From the NCBI RefSeq assembly GCF_000190475.1, contig NZ_AEWH01000064.1:1-46752 (forward strand): 46,752 bases of DNA, given 5' to 3'. The notes under the pieces were generated by a model. The model did no database searches and had not been told where the DNA came from. It saw only the letters and a program-made list of their open reading frames with translations. Shown here piece by piece: positions 26,176-34,546 of this stretch (its first letter is position 1; each line of letters begins with the position of its first letter). The position numbers and the translations under genes were made by a program. Source of the stretch: Ornithinibacillus scapharcae TW25. GTDB taxonomy: Bacteria; Bacillota; Bacilli; Bacillales; Amphibacillaceae.

Positions 26176-26202
26176 TGAACCTATTTTAATTTTGTAATCG
26201 TC
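26176..26202 (+). promoter_or_regulatory. ECF-type autoregulatory promoter
   Basis: TGAACC (26176-26181), a 17-bp spacer and CGTC (26199-26202) match the ECF promoter pattern (TGAAAC/CGTC). It lies 33 bases before the sigma gene. Confidence 0.6.
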
Positions 26203-26235
26203 TAATAGCTGAATTTAATTAAGGGGGGGATGAAA

Positions 26236-26763
26236 ATGGATAAATCGGAAAAAGATTACATGCTAGACAAAGTAATGATTAAATATGGTAATGAACTAGT
26301 ACGATTAGCTTTTTCTTATGTGAAAGATGTCGAGATCGCTAAGGATTTAGTCCAAAATTCGTTTATTAAATGCTACAAGAACATCGATTCGTTTCGTTAT
26401 GATTCACAGATAAAAACATGGCTCTACCGTATAACAATTAACGAATGCAAAGATTATTTGAGAAGCTGGAATTTTAAAATGGTTCTAGTAAAGGATTTTA
26501 TAAATTATACAAATCGGTCAGTTTTACCTTCTACGGAAAAGACTGTTATTGATAGATATAAAAATAATGAAATAAAGGATACCATCTTCTCTCTTCCAAA
26601 AGTGTATCGGGAAGTGGTTTACCTATACTACTATGATTCTTTGAAAACAGAAGAAATTGCTGATGTTCTTGATATTCCAGTTAATACAGTAAAAACCCGA
26701 TTAAGAAGAGCAAAACAAAGATTAAGACCAATGTTAAAGGAGGCTATATTTAATGAGGGATGA
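26236..26763 (+). CDS. ECF sigma factor (sigma-70 family)
   Basis: This 175-residue protein has region 2 (LAFSYVKDVEIAKDLVQNSFIKCYKNIDSFRYDSQIKTWLYRITINECKDYLR) and region 4 (PKVYREVVYLYYYDSLKTEEIADVLDIPVNTVKTRLRRAK). It is of the SigX/SigV/YlaC size class. The ATG at 26236 is six bases after a GGGGGGG run; an ATG two codons earlier is too close to that run. It overlaps the LCP-like gene by 11 bases, and together with a 46-codon gene forms an operon probably controlled by its own promoter. Confidence 0.9.
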   Translation: MDKSEKDYMLDKVMIKYGNELVRLAFSYVKDVEIAKDLVQNSFIKCYKNIDSFRYDSQIKTWLYRITINECKDYLRSWNFKMVLVKDFINYTNRSVLPSTEKTVIDRYKNNEIKDTIFSLPKVYREVVYLYYYDSLKTEEIADVLDIPVNTVKTRLRRAKQRLRPMLKEAIFNEG

Positions 26764-27739
26764 ATCTTTAAACCATTCACCTGAACCGGAATTAACATTT
26801 ACGAAAGAAGACCGTGATAAAGTGTTTGAACAAATTAAGAGAACGGAGAATGCTAAATTGCAAAAGAAACCGTTTATTTCTTTTTCTAAACGTATAGCCT
26901 ATTTTACTGCTACTTTAGTAGCGGTTGGATTAAGTATACTGTTATTTATACCATCTATCCTTTCAGAGAATATAAATTACCAAGAAAATAGCGTAACTAA
27001 TCCGAATGGAGCAGTCGCTCAAAAAGACGAAAATTTCACCACGTTATTAGCAATGAAAGATGATAATCAAAGAATACCTCTAAACCTATTACTATCATAT
27101 AGTAAAGATAAAAACATGATAAAAGTTCTCTCGATCCCTCGTGATACGTATGTTTCGATATCAGGTAATAATGGAATTAATGATAAATTAACACACGCTT
27201 ATGCCTACAGTACAGAAGGCGCCGAAAGCGTAAAAACAACTGTCTCAAATTTTTTTGATATACCAATTGATTATTATGCTGTTATAGATTTAGAAAACTT
27301 TTCTACGATAATTGATTCCGTAAATGGTGTAGATTACGACTTGCAAGAGGATATTCAAGTAAGAGCTATATCTCAGGCGACTTTTAACTTTGAAAAAGGA
27401 ACCAATAATTTAAACGGAGAAGAGGTTGTGGCATTAATGATGGATGCTACATACGGAGGAAGAAGTATGGATGAAGATGACCTAGTTTCTCTCTTCGATG
27501 CGGTAATGGATCGTGTAATAAAAGAAATGCCAAAAACACACTTAACTAAACTTACATCTAATGTTGAAGGAAATATACCAATGGAGCAATTATTTGAGGT
27601 TCAAATAGAACTACCTTCCATACATTTCGTTTCAATGATTGATGGAATGAAGTCTGTAATGATTGATGAGGCTTATTTTGTAAAATTTGAAGAGGACTTT
27701 TTAAACTCTGTAGCAAAAGAGTTAACGACATTTGACTAA
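26753..27739 (+). CDS. LytR-CpsA-Psr (LCP)-like membrane protein, probable regulator of the ECF sigma
   Basis: This 328-residue protein has about 45 cytoplasmic residues, one membrane segment (about 46-68) and an external LCP domain: LSIPRDTYV, NDKLTHAYAY, FFDIPIDYYAVIDLENFSTIIDSVNGVDYDL and LNGEEVVALMM. LCP enzymes attach teichoic acids or other glycopolymers to peptidoglycan. Here the usual AYVRxR motif after LNGEE is replaced by ALMMDAT, and the following D..R..RQQ motif is missing, so catalysis is doubtful. The cytoplasmic tail and the overlap with the sigma gene suggest it acts as an anti-sigma/sensor. This is inference. Confidence 0.8.
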   Translation: MRDESLNHSPEPELTFTKEDRDKVFEQIKRTENAKLQKKPFISFSKRIAYFTATLVAVGLSILLFIPSILSENINYQENSVTNPNGAVAQKDENFTTLLAMKDDNQRIPLNLLLSYSKDKNMIKVLSIPRDTYVSISGNNGINDKLTHAYAYSTEGAESVKTTVSNFFDIPIDYYAVIDLENFSTIIDSVNGVDYDLQEDIQVRAISQATFNFEKGTNNLNGEEVVALMMDATYGGRSMDEDDLVSLFDAVMDRVIKEMPKTHLTKLTSNVEGNIPMEQLFEVQIELPSIHFVSMIDGMKSVMIDEAYFVKFEEDFLNSVAKELTTFD

Positions 27740-27790
27740 CATAGCTTCTATCTTTCTAGGGAAGAATATGCCTAAGGAGGGATATTTATT

Positions 27791-27931
27791 ATGGAAAAAA
27801 TTAAGAAGATGGAACATAACAAAAAGAACATCAAAAGCTATAGTGACCAAGAAAAGGATCAAGTGATAACCAATTTAGCACATGTGTTGAAGAGTAGTAA
27901 ATATAATGATAAGGATAATGAGGATATGTAG
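27791..27931 (+). CDS. Small charged protein, third gene of the ECF-LCP operon
   Basis: This 46-residue, Lys/Asp/Asn-rich soluble protein begins MEKIKKMEHNKKNIKSYSDQ. AAGGAGGG lies nine bases before the ATG, a better ribosome site than many large genes here. It starts about 50 bases after the LCP-like gene and is followed by a strong GC-rich hairpin. Function is unknown. Confidence 0.6.
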   Translation: MEKIKKMEHNKKNIKSYSDQEKDQVITNLAHVLKSSKYNDKDNEDM

Positions 27932-27981
27932 TATTCCTGTATTAGTCTGTAATTAATCACAAAGTAAAACTTGTACAAATG

Positions 27982-28021
27982 CCCCCCCTAAATTTGGATT
28001 TTCTACTTACTTTAGGGGGGG
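27982..28021 (+). terminator. GC-rich hairpin ending the ECF-LCP operon
   Basis: CCCCCCCTAAA pairs with TTTAGGGGGGG (11 bp, 18-nt loop). No U-run follows, so it may work as a transcript-end or stability hairpin rather than a classic terminator. Confidence 0.55.
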
Positions 28022-28199
28022 AATGGCACAATATCTATTTTTTAGTAATCTATTCTGCCTGATTGTTGTATTTCACAGAGCTTTTATAATAAAAAATAAA
28101 ACTGATAGTGATGGTTATAAGTGCAGTTCCACCAACAATATACAATCCATCCCCACTCCGATATCCCAAAACTGAATTTGATTTAACTAAGGAAAAACG

Positions 28200-28760
28200 C
28201 TATAACTTTGTTCTTTTACTTAACCATCGTTCTCTTGTCAATTTCATATTAATCGAATCAATCCATTCCCCATCGTATTCTAAGTCTCGCTCATCAATAC
28301 TTTCCATTTCGAAACCCATCTTTTCATATACATGTCTAGCTCTTGGATTGAATGCATAAACACCTAACGTGATGAAACTTAAGCTTGTGTTTTGAAAAGC
28401 ATAATCAAGAACTAATCTTGTTGCTTCCGATCCAAGCCCCCTGTTCCTTCCCTTTGGTCCAATCCAAATTCTAAAATTCATGCTGTTGCTTTCTTCATCA
28501 TACAGGTTTAATACTACTTCCCCTACTAGAATACCAAGTGAATTATCTACAATCGCTAGGTCCAGTCGATTCGACTGTTCATTTCTCGTTTCATACCAAT
28601 TAAGTGTGTATTCCCGATCATATTCTGTCGTACTTCCAGTCAGCTTTATCACCTCAGGATCTTGTAGACATTCTTCTATGTATGGAAAATCACCATCTTG
28701 AAACGGACGAAGGACTACCTTCTCACCAGCTAGTATAGGTTTATGTGTAAAATTAATCAT
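28200..28760 (-). CDS. GNAT family N-acetyltransferase (RimJ/RimL-like)
   Basis: This 186-residue acetyl-CoA-dependent acetyltransferase opens with AGEKVVLRPFQDGDFPYIEECLQDPEVIKLTG and has the acetyl-CoA loop GPKGRNRGLGSEATRLVLDYAF followed by GVYAFNPRARHVYEKMGFE. Substrate (protein N-terminus or small amine) is unknown. The ATG is preceded by AGGAGG, located inside the end of the NUDIX gene; the two overlap by 8 bases and form an operon. Confidence 0.88.
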   Translation of the reverse strand: MINFTHKPILAGEKVVLRPFQDGDFPYIEECLQDPEVIKLTGSTTEYDREYTLNWYETRNEQSNRLDLAIVDNSLGILVGEVVLNLYDEESNSMNFRIWIGPKGRNRGLGSEATRLVLDYAFQNTSLSFITLGVYAFNPRARHVYEKMGFEMESIDERDLEYDGEWIDSINMKLTRERWLSKRTKL

Positions 28761-29202
28761 CGAATAACCTCCTAGAATCGTTACCCCTTAATAACTGATC
28801 AGCTAATCTAATATTTTCTTTCAGATAGGATGGAGTTTCCTCGTGACTTAAAATCTCCGCTGTCGATAACCAAAAAACGTCCTCTACCTCATCCACACTC
28901 TTTGGATAGGGAATGCCCGATTCATGTTGACATAGAAATACGATATCAATGACATGCTCATTAGATTCTGTTATGAAAGAAGAACTGTTCACATATCGTA
29001 AGTCTGTAACGCTTACGCCTACCTCTTCCAAAATTTCTCTATGTAACGTCCTTTCCAAAACATCAGAAGAAACTCCCTCTTTTTCACACTTCCCGCCTAC
29101 TAAAGATAAAGAACCACCTGCATGCTCTTCTTTTTCACTTCTCCGGATTAAGAGCCATTTACCATCTTTGTGTATCGCTCCTTCTACATTGACTATGAAC
29201 AT
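28753..29202 (-). CDS. NUDIX hydrolase
   Basis: This 149-residue enzyme cleaves a nucleoside diphosphate linked to another moiety. The NUDIX helix-loop reads GGKCEKEG...ERTLHREILEEVGV: the REILEEVG core is intact, but the stretch between the first Gly and the core is four residues longer than the textbook motif and the first Glu is Asp. Substrate is unknown. GGCGGGGG precedes the ATG. It is translationally coupled to the following GNAT gene. Confidence 0.85.
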   Translation of the reverse strand: MFIVNVEGAIHKDGKWLLIRRSEKEEHAGGSLSLVGGKCEKEGVSSDVLERTLHREILEEVGVSVTDLRYVNSSSFITESNEHVIDIVFLCQHESGIPYPKSVDEVEDVFWLSTAEILSHEETPSYLKENIRLADQLLRGNDSRRLFDD

Positions 29203-29307
29203 AGTTACCCCCGCCTCTCCATATTTACACCGAACTAGTATATTAGGATATGAATTATACTCTATTTTAACATAGGATTTTGAATAATTTAGTTAGTCAA
29301 TAAAAAA

Positions 29308-29332
29308 CAGTAATCCCAGCAAGGGATTACTG
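29308..29332 (-). terminator. Terminator of the RR-HK-sigma operon
   Basis: CAGTAATCCC pairs with GGGATTACTG, followed on the minus strand by TTTTTTATT. Confidence 0.88.
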
Positions 29333-29357
29333 CACAAAGTATATGCTGATTTGTTAA

Positions 29358-29873
29358 TCAAGCACTTAACTGTTCTTGAAGATCTTCCTTTAAATATTTT
29401 CTTGCACGATGGATTCGTGTTTTGACTAGTGAAAGTTTTACATCTAAACGATTTGCTATTTCTCTTTCTTTCATTTCATGCTTCACCTTAAGTGTCATAA
29501 CCTCGTGATAGATACCATTCAAGTTATGAATTTTTTTATTTACTTCCTCTAATAGCCATGCAAGTTCAACTTCTGCTTCAACACTCTGCACATTTCCACT
29601 TTCTAAATTCACTAACATCTCCTGCTCAGTAGAAAGTGCTTTGTCTTTCTGTTGACTTCTTAAGAGATCAATTGCTGTTCTTCTAGTTATGACCGTTAAC
29701 CACGCATAGAGTTTCTGTTCATCTTGTATCGTATCAAAATGATTCATTACTTTGATAAACGTTTCTTGAACAACATCCTCTGCCAAATAGCGATCTTTCG
29801 TTACCGAATAGCCGATATGAAGTAATCGATGATAATACATGGTATACAATTCTGTTATATCTAGCGAAACCAT
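29358..29873 (-). CDS. ECF sigma factor in a two-component operon
   Basis: This 171-residue sigma factor has region 2 (IGYSVTKDRYLAEDVVQETFIKVMNHFDTIQDEQKLYAWLTVITRRTAIDLLR) and region 4 (YHEVMTLKVKHEMKEREIANRLDVKLSLVKTRIHRARKYL). It begins 29 bases after the histidine kinase gene, and a terminator follows, so it is the third gene of a response regulator-kinase-sigma operon. No anti-sigma gene follows; activity may be set by the two-component system through expression level. Confidence 0.88.
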   Translation of the reverse strand: MVSLDITELYTMYYHRLLHIGYSVTKDRYLAEDVVQETFIKVMNHFDTIQDEQKLYAWLTVITRRTAIDLLRSQQKDKALSTEQEMLVNLESGNVQSVEAEVELAWLLEEVNKKIHNLNGIYHEVMTLKVKHEMKEREIANRLDVKLSLVKTRIHRARKYLKEDLQEQLSA

Positions 29874-29901
29874 GCTCCGTCCCTTCCTTTCCCAGATTCC
29901 C

Positions 29902-32112
29902 CTAACCTTCTAACTGTATCGTGACAGTTACTTTAAACAGATCACCATCTGTTTCGATTTCAAGTCTTCCGTTATGAAGCTCGACAATAGATTGCGCTAT
30001 CGCTAATCCAAGCCCACTTCCCTCTGTATGGCGGGATGTGTCCCCACGCTTAAACCGTTCAAATAATTCATCCGAATTATCTTTCAACTCATATTTCGAG
30101 ATATTTTTAAACGTAATGGATGCCAAATCCTGCGTGGCATTTAGATTGATGTAAACTCGAGAGTTTTCTAGTGAATACTTTAGGATATTTGCAATCAGAT
30201 TATCAAAGACACGCCATAGCTTTTGTCCGTCCACAAATGCGTTTATCGGTGGATCATCATGTGATATCCTGAATTCCAAGCTAGATCCCTTTATCATGTC
30301 ATCATATTCTCCTAATGCCTGATGAAGTAATTGTACAAGATCTACTTTATCTTTTTTCAGTTCCATATTTCCACTCGCCATTTTCGATACCTCAAACAAA
30401 TCGTCGATGAGTACCTTTAGTCGTTTGGATTTTCGGTCAATGATTTCTAAATAGGCTTTATTCTCTTCATCAATGTCCTGCTGCTTCAATAATTCTGTGT
30501 ACGTAATTATAGAAGTAAGTGGTGTACGTAAATCATGACTCACATTCGTTATGAGCTCTGTCTTCAAACGCTCACTTTTTGCTTGTTCTGATTGCGATGT
30601 TTTTACCCCTTGCTTTAAAAGATTGATATTCGCTGCTAGTCTTACTAACACAGTATTTCCAGAAAGATTAAGATCCTTGTTCATCTTACCCGCAGCAATA
30701 TCATCTGTATAGGCAACAATACGATTAAATTCACCAATCTTATTTAGAATTGTAACCGCAATCGGAATTCCAATTACACCTAGAACGATAACATATAAGA
30801 ATAATAGGAAAGGATGCATGAATAACGTTATTGCTCCCATTCCCAGAATAAATACTAATCCGAATATCAATAGTATTTGGGTACCAGTTGTTTGATCTAA
30901 GAAAGCGTTTTTTAACCTTTCTAGAAATTTCTTTGCTACTTTATACGTTAGGCTCTCATGCCATTCATCCATAAAGTTCTTCCAATCCTTTACAGACTTT
31001 ATCAGTAAGACTGCTTGAATCAATGCAATCGTTAAAAAGAAAGAGATAAGAAGCATCGACAGAATGAATGCAATAATAGTTTCGAAGTGCATAAAGGAAC
31101 TATAACCAGGACCAAATGCCACATATGTTAATAATGGTGCAATCGCTGAAGCTCCTAATAGCAACACCCGTAAGTCAAGTGGGATCTTTTTATAATGTAC
31201 TTGCCAGTTATCTATTGCTTGTCGAGACTTTTTAGCTCTATTGAAAATAATTAGTGATAAGATGAGTCCAATAATGGTAGCCGCTACAACAGTCCAATAT
31301 ACTATTTGCTCTTTCTTGTAATTTTCATAGAGATGCATGAAGCTACTAGAAGAAGACAAGTTTTTCGGTATACCAATGCGTCCTTCATAATTATCCATAG
31401 GGCCCATCATTTGGAGGATATCCTCCATACCGGCAAATTCGTATTGTATGGTTACTCCCTCCGTAATTGGTAAATCACGAACAAATAACATCTTTTCTTC
31501 CTTTAATTGATTGATAGAACCACCTTTATCTAGGTTGGTAATTACCTTACCGGTTGTTTTATCTTTAAAATAATACTGGAAGTTATCTTTTAATTGCTCG
31601 TATTCTGGACGATAAGCTTCAATTTCCTTGTAATAGTTTTCAAGAAGTTTTTCTTTCTCCTTCACTATTTTCGCTTCAACATGCTCATCACTTTCAAAGT
31701 TTTTCCTGATATCCTCAATCTTTTCATCACGTTCTTTTTCATGTGTAGCTGCTAATGCCCCGTTATCATTCTCGTTAGCATATTGTATTAATGGCTCATA
31801 CTGCTCTTTAATACTCTGCACTTGAAATTCTAAATCACCAAATCTGTATCGATGCTCTTCTATTTCATCTGGAGTTACTGTGATTTTTTTCTTTGATTCT
31901 TCTAGCGTCAACTCATTTACTTCAAACAATTTGAGATAGTGTATAAAGCGATCTACTTCATATTTAAACTCTGAAGTGTGGAAATAATTCTTTTGTGCAT
32001 AATGTTTGCTAAGACCATAGTCTAATAGTAACGAAGCGCCAAATAGTCCCGATATAAATAGTGTCGTACAAATAAACATAATAGCTAAACTACTTTTCCA
32101 TTTTGTACCCAA
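29902..32112 (-). CDS. Membrane sensor histidine kinase
   Basis: This 736-residue kinase has an N-terminal membrane segment (about 8-30), an extracytoplasmic helical sensor (about 30-270), then several more membrane segments (about 272-460), a HAMP-like linker, the H-box NVSHDLRTPLTSIITYTELL (phosphorylated His near residue 520) and an ATPase domain (DNLIANILKYS, GSGLGLAIAQSIVELHNG). It overlaps its response regulator by 23 bases. The layout of an external sensor followed by a multi-pass membrane block is larger than the usual two-segment EnvZ type. An envelope signal is likely; no ligand motif is recognised. Confidence 0.9.
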   Translation of the reverse strand: MGTKWKSSLAIMFICTTLFISGLFGASLLLDYGLSKHYAQKNYFHTSEFKYEVDRFIHYLKLFEVNELTLEESKKKITVTPDEIEEHRYRFGDLEFQVQSIKEQYEPLIQYANENDNGALAATHEKERDEKIEDIRKNFESDEHVEAKIVKEKEKLLENYYKEIEAYRPEYEQLKDNFQYYFKDKTTGKVITNLDKGGSINQLKEEKMLFVRDLPITEGVTIQYEFAGMEDILQMMGPMDNYEGRIGIPKNLSSSSSFMHLYENYKKEQIVYWTVVAATIIGLILSLIIFNRAKKSRQAIDNWQVHYKKIPLDLRVLLLGASAIAPLLTYVAFGPGYSSFMHFETIIAFILSMLLISFFLTIALIQAVLLIKSVKDWKNFMDEWHESLTYKVAKKFLERLKNAFLDQTTGTQILLIFGLVFILGMGAITLFMHPFLLFLYVIVLGVIGIPIAVTILNKIGEFNRIVAYTDDIAAGKMNKDLNLSGNTVLVRLAANINLLKQGVKTSQSEQAKSERLKTELITNVSHDLRTPLTSIITYTELLKQQDIDEENKAYLEIIDRKSKRLKVLIDDLFEVSKMASGNMELKKDKVDLVQLLHQALGEYDDMIKGSSLEFRISHDDPPINAFVDGQKLWRVFDNLIANILKYSLENSRVYINLNATQDLASITFKNISKYELKDNSDELFERFKRGDTSRHTEGSGLGLAIAQSIVELHNGRLEIETDGDLFKVTVTIQLEG

Positions 32113-32779
32113 TTCCCCACACCACCTTTAAGTATCTAGGATTTTTTGAATCAATTTCTATTTTTTCGCGAATTTTTCGAATATGTACCGCTACCGTATT
32201 TTCCGCATTATAATTCGGTTCTTTCCAAACTCTTTCATATATCTCATCAATGGAGAAAACTCTCCCTGCATTTGTCATTAATAGTTCTACTATTTTATAT
32301 TCAATAGGAGTTAACTTCACAATTTCACCATGGGCCGTTACTAGTTTAGAGGCTGGATCTAGTGTAAGACCATTCAGGTCGATAACTTTGTTAACCCCTT
32401 CAAATGTTCCTAATGTCACATACCTTCTTAATTGTGACTTTACTCGAGCTACAAGCTCCATCGGATTAAACGGCTTTGTTATGTAGTCATCAGCACCAAC
32501 TTGGAGACCAAGAATTTTATCCGTGTCCTCACTTTTAGCACTTAACATAATGATTGGTATGTTTTTCTGTTCCCGGATTTTATATGTTGCTGCAATACCG
32601 TCTAGTCTTGGCATCATGATATCTAAAATAATGAGATGGACCTCGTGTTCATGCAAAATCTCTAATGCTTCAATTCCATCCTTAGCTTTTAATACCGTCA
32701 CTCCTTCATTTTTTAAATATATCTCAATTGCATCTCGAATCTCTTTTTCATCATCTACAACGAGTACATAGCGTTCCAC
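32090..32779 (-). CDS. OmpR/PhoB family response regulator (VanR-like)
   Basis: This 229-residue regulator has a receiver domain (phospho-Asp near residue 53 in LIILDIMMPRLDG; Thr/Lys pocket residues in MLSAKSED and ITKPFNPMEL) and a winged-helix DNA-binding domain (VKLTPIEYKIVELLMTNAGRVFSIDEIYERVWKE). The start is GTG at 32777-32779 with GAGGGGGAG before it. It is first in the operon with the kinase and the ECF sigma. Three direct TTCTTAA repeats upstream are a probable binding site. Confidence 0.92.
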   Translation of the reverse strand: MERYVLVVDDEKEIRDAIEIYLKNEGVTVLKAKDGIEALEILHEHEVHLIILDIMMPRLDGIAATYKIREQKNIPIIMLSAKSEDTDKILGLQVGADDYITKPFNPMELVARVKSQLRRYVTLGTFEGVNKVIDLNGLTLDPASKLVTAHGEIVKLTPIEYKIVELLMTNAGRVFSIDEIYERVWKEPNYNAENTVAVHIRKIREKIEIDSKNPRYLKVVWGIGYKMEK

Positions 32780-32835
32780 TTCTGCTCCCCCTCTTTCTGA
32801 TTGAAGCTTTTACTTGTGTCTATCATAACCATCAA

Positions 32836-32876
32836 TTCTTAACTTTTATGGAATGAATTTCTTAAGATTTTCTTAA
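32836..32876 (-). promoter_or_regulatory. Direct repeats, probable response-regulator binding site
   Basis: TTCTTAA occurs at 32836-32842, 32859-32865 and 32870-32876, i.e. 23 and 11 bp apart, close to whole helical turns. OmpR-family regulators bind such tandem repeats, and these precede the regulator's own gene. Confidence 0.5.
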
Positions 32877-32987
32877 TATTTATGAAGCTATTATCCTATT
32901 ATAATAACATTAGTAGAAATAACCATTGTAGCTTTAGAGAAACTTGTATTGTAAATGGAAAGGGTTGCTATATACTCTATAGAAAAA

Positions 32988-33014
32988 AGGAGCTTGTGCA
33001 TATACCAAGCTCCT
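32988..33014 (-). terminator. Terminator of the SPFH-RHH operon
   Basis: AGGAGCTTG pairs with CAAGCTCCT, followed by TTTTTT on the minus strand. Confidence 0.88.
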
Positions 33015-33060
33015 CATCCATTTATTTTTAATTATTAATAAGTAATCAATAATTAGGTTT

Positions 33061-33234
33061 TCACTCTTCTTCTTTCTCTATTTTTCGTGGCAATCTTCCT
33101 GCCTTTTTTACATTCTCCCGTAGCAGAAACTCAATATGACTATTGACACTGCGAAACTCGTCATTGGCCCATTTTTCAAGTGCTTCATAAAGCTGTGGAT
33201 CGATTCGTAATGGGAAGTTCTTTTTCTTTGCCAT
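33061..33234 (-). CDS. Small ribbon-helix-helix (Arc/CopG-like) protein
   Basis: This 57-residue protein starts [23 protein letters not shown] and continues with [18 protein letters not shown], the strand-helix-helix pattern of Arc-type DNA-binding proteins. AGAAGGG lies five bases before the ATG (33232-33234). It begins 12 bases after the SPFH gene and is followed by a terminator. Similar small proteins are commonly found next to SPFH genes in Bacillaceae. A DNA-binding role is inferred from the fold; no toxin partner is adjacent. Confidence 0.75.
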   Translation of the reverse strand: MAKKKNFPLRIDPQLYEALEKWANDEFRSVNSHIEFLLRENVKKAGRLPRKIEKEEE

Positions 33235-33246
33235 CTAATCCCTTCT

Positions 33247-34101
33247 TTATTGATATAGTGACCCTGTATTCACAACAGGCTGTGCGCCATGATCCGATAC
33301 AATAGAGACTAGGAGATTGTTAATCATGGCAACTTTTCTTTCGTCATCCAAATCCACGATGCCTTCTTTCTCGATACGTTCAATTGCATCTTGTACCATA
33401 CCTACTGCACCATCCACAATTTGTTTTCGAGCAGAAATAATCGCACTTGCTTGTTGTCTTTGTAACATTGCTTGGGCAATTTCTGTAGAGTAAGCTAAGT
33501 GTGTTAGTCTTGCTTCAATCACTTCTACCCCTGCTACTCTTAATCTATCTTGGAGTTCTGTCGTTAATTCCGCGGATACTTCTTCGGCATTTCCTCTTAA
33601 TGTTAATTCATCTTCCTCAAAATTATCATATGGGTATTTTGTTGCGACTGCACGAATTGCTGTCTCACTTTGAATCTCAACGAACTGCTCATATCGGTCT
33701 ACATCGAAAACTGCTTTAGCTGCATCAATCACTCTAAACACAATAACAGCTGCAATTTCAATTGGATTACCATTAACATCGTTTACCTTTAATCGATTAC
33801 TATTAAAATTTCGAACTCGTAGGGAAATTGTTTTTCGAACGGTAAACGGAATGGTTAAGACAATACCTTCACGACGGATTGTTCCCATATATCTTCCTAG
33901 GAAAATAACAACTACAGACTGATTGGGTTGGATTAGCGTTATGCCAGAACCCAGTACAATAACCAATACAATCAACATCCCACCAAGAATAAATTGATCC
34001 TCCATCATACTAAACGCCGCACCAGCGATTAGTAAAGCAATGACTAAAATCCCTAAATAACCATTCATAGCCCAGGCATTTTTTTCTTTGTAACCACTCA
34101 T
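33247..34101 (-). CDS. SPFH (stomatin/prohibitin-like) membrane protein
   Basis: This 284-residue protein has two N-terminal hydrophobic segments (about 14-55) and an SPFH domain (GITLIQPNQSVVVIFLGRYMGTIRREG ... RTISLRV-like stretch, ETAIRAVATKYPYDN, LQDRLRVAGVEVIEARLTHLAYSTEIAQAMLQRQQASAIISAR). SPFH proteins form ring-like oligomers at membranes and organise lipid domains or protease complexes. It is first in an operon with a ribbon-helix-helix protein. No NfeD partner is present. Confidence 0.88.
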   Translation of the reverse strand: MSGYKEKNAWAMNGYLGILVIALLIAGAAFSMMEDQFILGGMLIVLVIVLGSGITLIQPNQSVVVIFLGRYMGTIRREGIVLTIPFTVRKTISLRVRNFNSNRLKVNDVNGNPIEIAAVIVFRVIDAAKAVFDVDRYEQFVEIQSETAIRAVATKYPYDNFEEDELTLRGNAEEVSAELTTELQDRLRVAGVEVIEARLTHLAYSTEIAQAMLQRQQASAIISARKQIVDGAVGMVQDAIERIEKEGIVDLDDERKVAMINNLLVSIVSDHGAQPVVNTGSLYQ

Positions 34102-34238
34102 GAATATCCCACCTTCAATATTAATATTATCTTTATATCAATATGATATCATGTTTATGAATTTTCTTACAACTATTATGACAAAATATTTTTGGGGGAG
34201 TATAATCTTGTTGTCTGTATGTGAGGAATGGAGTAACC

Positions 34239-34475
34239 CGCGTGAGGTGAAAAGAATCTGGCGCGACTGTGTACTAAACTCGCGCAGGGATTGATTTAAC
34301 TCACGAGACTCTAGTTGCATCTAACGAGACTCCTAGCTTAACTAGCGCAGGATTATTTTCTCGCGCGTATTTTCCGAGACTTCGCGCGACTTTCGTGAGT
34401 CTCCGCGTGATTCTCATGAAATCTCGCGCAAACTTATGGTATTTCCGCGCGACTTTGTCTCAAACTGGCACAGGG
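34239..34475. repeat. Array of twelve GC-rich units with 21-bp period
   Basis: Nine-base cores of the type CGCGCGACT, CGCGCAGGG or CACGAGACT start at 34239, 34260, 34281, 34302, 34323, 34344, 34362, 34383, 34404, 34425, 34446 and 34467: every step is 21 bp except one of 18 bp. AT-rich spacers separate them, and weaker half-step copies occur near 34375, 34394 and 34415. It occupies the gene-free gap between the SPFH gene and the dioxygenase operon and is far richer in CpG than its surroundings. I see no credible gene inside. Function is unknown. Confidence 0.7.
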
Positions 34476-34546
34476 CTGGTCTAATTAATGGAAAATATAA
34501 AGAGCATCAGCTAAAAAAGATAGCCGATGCTCTAAGTACCACTATT

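Noticed and set aside
33061-33234. The ribbon-helix-helix protein as the antitoxin of a toxin-antitoxin pair
   Set aside because: Its neighbour is an SPFH membrane protein rather than a small toxin, and the terminator follows directly.
34100-34294. A 64-codon frame running into the GC-rich array
   Set aside because: It has no ribosome site and its second half is simply the repeat sequence read in frame.
34239-34475. The phased array as a CRISPR array
   Set aside because: The units are about 9 conserved bases every 21 bp, far too short; the intervening sequence is not unique spacer-sized, and there are no cas genes.
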